From Buxus sempervirens (taxonomy: Eukaryota > Streptophyta > Magnoliopsida > Buxales > Buxaceae): 64,000 bases of DNA. A program made the position numbers and the translations under genes. The stretch covers positions 24,484,858-24,548,857 of the forward strand of contig OX387190.1 in the NCBI GenBank assembly GCA_947561395.2, written 5' to 3'. Below are positions 61,500 to 64,000 of the stretch, one piece after another. Every line of letters begins with the position of its first letter. The first letter of the stretch is position 1. The notes beneath the pieces are model-generated. The model was not told the origin of the DNA. It ran no database searches and saw only the letters and a program-made list of their open reading frames with translations.

Positions 61500-63335
61500 T
61501 ATAGACACCCCAAATAGCATTACAAGATGAGAAAATAAAGAAAATTATTTAACTGGGGTCTAAAACAGGTCAAAAAAAATCTAAAATTTGATCAAACCTG
61601 TGTTGCCTGCATTAGAAGTGCGGACTTGTGGTGACCGCATTTGATTTGTGGTCATTAGGTGACTGCATTAAAATTGCGGTCAAGGCATCACTGCAATCCA
61701 ATTGCGGTTGCGCTTATTTTTGTGCGAATTTGCAATTGCTCAATTTTTGAGCCATATTTATCACTCGTGTCTCTCTTTAAGAGTTTCATGCACCCTTTTT
61801 TACCCTTCGTTGGTTCTCATATTTACTCCAACTCAAGTTCTAAAACTAAGTTGGAATATTCTAGAACTTTATTTTTGTCTGCCCTTGGGACTACCCTCAC
61901 CCTAGCTCTTGCTTATAAATAGAAGGCCTCTCTTTCCTCAAGCAAATGGCCAGAGGTTGGAGATTGAAGAGCTCCAAGTGAAGAAGAGAACCTCTGCCTC
62001 TCTGCTTTCTCCAATCCAGGTAAGCTTCTTCCATTTTACTTTTCTATTTTTAAATTCTAGGATTATTCTGTCTTCTACTTTTTCTGTAGAATAAGGCCCA
62101 TGTATGGTTGTAACCCCAAACCTACCTCCAAGTATCTCAAGACTACTCTCTAGCCGTAAAACGTGAAGAGAGAGCTAGGCGAAAGGAGAACAGGTGGATC
62201 CGCAGGATAGGCCTCCATGTGTTGTAATCGTTGATTTATTTATTTTTAATACCTTGTTTAGGCTATGTAATTGTTTATTGTTGAAATATGGAGGAATACC
62301 ATGGATCTATGCTATTCATAGCATTAGATCTCATTTTCCTCCAAAAGTTTTATTTTTTATATTATTTTCTCCTTTTTGATTTTTTTTATTATTAGGCTAA
62401 GATTTTGAGTTTACCATGATCAATATGGTAGATCTGAAATCAGAAGCTTTAAAATAATCTCTCGGGTTTCATGAAGTGTTTTTTTAAATTATTTTAATTT
62501 TTGAGAGAAGATCCTATGGTCTAAACTCTCCCTTTTCGATGTTTTTCATCAACATGGGTGAATCTGGTTTAGATCTTTCAACTAATGTGAAATCTAGACC
62601 AGATTGGTACCCTAGATCGTTCAGATTCATTCTTCAACATCATGAAGTGTTTTTTAAATTATTTTAATTTTTGAGAGAGGATCCTATGGTCTAAACTCTC
62701 CCTTTTTTATGTTTGTCATCAATATGGGTTTATTTGGTTTAGATCTTTCAACTAATGAGATATCTGGACTAGATCTGTACCCTAGATTGTTTAGGATTAA
62801 TTCCTCAGTATTTTGATTTTAATTTTTATTTCAGGGATTTAACTTAAATCTTGCCTTTTTTATGTTTTTACTTTAGGTTTGTTTTCTTTATCTTGATTTT
62901 ACTAAATCATGAAACCCAAGAAATGGTATATTCATTGGAATGATCCAGAATAAATTGGATCATTCATATAGAGAAAACCATACATGTTTTTTTATTCTTT
63001 TTCTTTACTTTTAATTTGGTTTTTATTAGCAAGCATTTTTCTAGCATGAACAACACTTGGCAACCACCTTGTGAGGATGAATAGGGATGCCTAACACCTT
63101 CCCCTATTGATAACCTAATCTCCTTACCCATCTCTGGTTTCTTTTGTTATTTTTATTTTTTATTTTTTATTTATTTTAAAGCAGAGTTATTTTTACTCTA
63201 ATTTTCCTTTTTGTATTTTATTTGATTATTTTGGTGTCCATTCACACCTAAAATTTAATGGTGGCGACTCCTCTTTTTTATTGATCCCATGTGATGATTA
63301 AGAAATCATTAAATTGATTTTTCCATATCTCACAG
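61500..63335 (+). mobile_element. Tat-type solo LTR (TSD GCAGT)
   Basis: It begins TATAGACACCCC (TG decayed) and ends ATATCTCACA. GCAGT lies at 61495-61499 and 63336-63340. Stem-loops GACCGCA/TGTGGTC, GACTGCA/TGCGGTC and CTGCAAT/AATTGCGG lie within 61633-61708. TATAAAT is at 61914 and TGGCGACTC at 63262-63270. An internal duplication of about 150 bp (about 62455-62600 and 62640-62785) carries GAGAGxxGATCCTATGGTC. Confidence 0.92.
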
Positions 63336-64000
63336 CAGTACAATTGTATCGGTGGATGCATCCTCAAACCCCCAAAAAACTACAGCTTTCAAATACCTTA
63401 TAAATTTTGAATCTTTTTAAACATCTTATTTGTATATGTTGGTGCTTCTTCAAGTCAGCCTCGATCCCCTGAGTGGTTTTGTCATCAAGCTTTTCTTTGA
63501 AACACAAGAGAGCAAAGCAACAGAAGATGCTATGAAAAGGTAAAAGAATATAGACATATAAGATATAAGAGATTCATAAAGGAATTTTAAAGGTTTAGGA
63601 ATTTCAAGAGGTGGGAGTTATTTACCCATTTATTATGGTGTGAATTCCAAGAGGTATAAAGATGAATGGTTATCCACTAACGTTAACTAATGCAAATTAA
63701 CCATTGAATGTTGTCATTATCTAATACAAATTAAGTATATTTATTGTAAATTAATTAGAACCCTAAGTATAGTAGGGAAAATTTTTCATAAATTACATGA
63801 TTACACTTTATACAGTAATTTACTAATTGTACCCTCTCAAAAAGTATCTATTCAAAATAAAATCTATTAAAAAATATTATAGATTATTGAATAACTTTTA
63901 AATAGCATAGTAATTTTAATAAAATGATTAGGGACAAAAGGTTGATGACGAAGAATGGGCGTTTTTGCTTTTAGGAGTAGTAGAATAAAGATTACAATAC
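63336..64000. repeat. Second copy of a dispersed repeat, running off the window
   Basis: 63530-64000 resembles 58388-58565 plus 59928-60008 (GAATTCCAAGAG, AAAGATGAATGGT, ATCCACT, GTTGACGAC, TTAGGAGTAGTAGAATA). TE class unknown. Confidence 0.5.

Overview
The window is plant nuclear DNA, almost certainly from a eudicot. The evidence is the GT-AG introns, Tat/Ogre-type Ty3 and Ty1-copia retrotransposons, CACTA and Helitron termini, and PGG-domain ankyrin genes. The species cannot be told from sequence alone. Nearly everything is transposable-element DNA. The only host genes I can support are two 5'-incomplete copies of one ankyrin/PGG membrane-protein gene (17303-18500 and 44330-45526, both on the minus strand). 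They lie in a duplicated segment about 27 kb apart.

Layout: (1) 1-12452, a young Tat-type element on the minus strand with 2.5 kb LTRs, tRNA-Arg-type PBS, PPT and an intact gag, but no protease, RT, RNase H or integrase (a gag-only, TR-GAG-like element). It sits inside the LTR of (2) 12453-16950, an older, decayed gag-only element of a related family. (3) 16950-20325, ankyrin copy 1 and a deleted copia relic. The copia relic is split by (4) 20326-29801, solo LTRs nested four deep (B > C > D > E), then by (5) 29932-34103, three more LTR pieces joined by an apparent inter-element recombination. (6) 34104-42250, unassigned DNA, a short Helitron, and a 2.76 kb solo LTR containing a 3.15 kb solo LTR. 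(7) 42251-48839, a CACTA-like element, ankyrin copy 2, and a copia 5' half carrying a small solo LTR. (8) 48840-58000, a broken Tat element interrupted by a solo LTR that itself holds another solo LTR. (9) 58000-64000, AT-rich repeats and a last solo LTR. Most solo LTRs are bounded by matching 5-bp target-site duplications that I read directly, so those borders are precise.

The most interesting signal is structural. The Tat-type elements carry DNA/RNA hairpins at fixed positions whose stems stay complementary while the sequence changes: (i) a palindrome bridging LTR end and PPT in both element families; (ii) about 33 hairpin repeats in the gag leader with paired changes; (iii) a stem-loop array upstream of the TATA box in every LTR examined, each with a different core; (iv) an 80-bp foldback in several LTRs. 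In addition, a 9-nt copy of the primer-binding site recurs inside almost every Tat LTR. A second LTR group (TGTAA...TTACA) carries a conserved TTTTCAG-preceded segment ending in D-Y-Y-x codons.

The two gag-only families also share a pol-less 3' domain. This suggests a long-lived non-autonomous lineage rather than two chance deletions.
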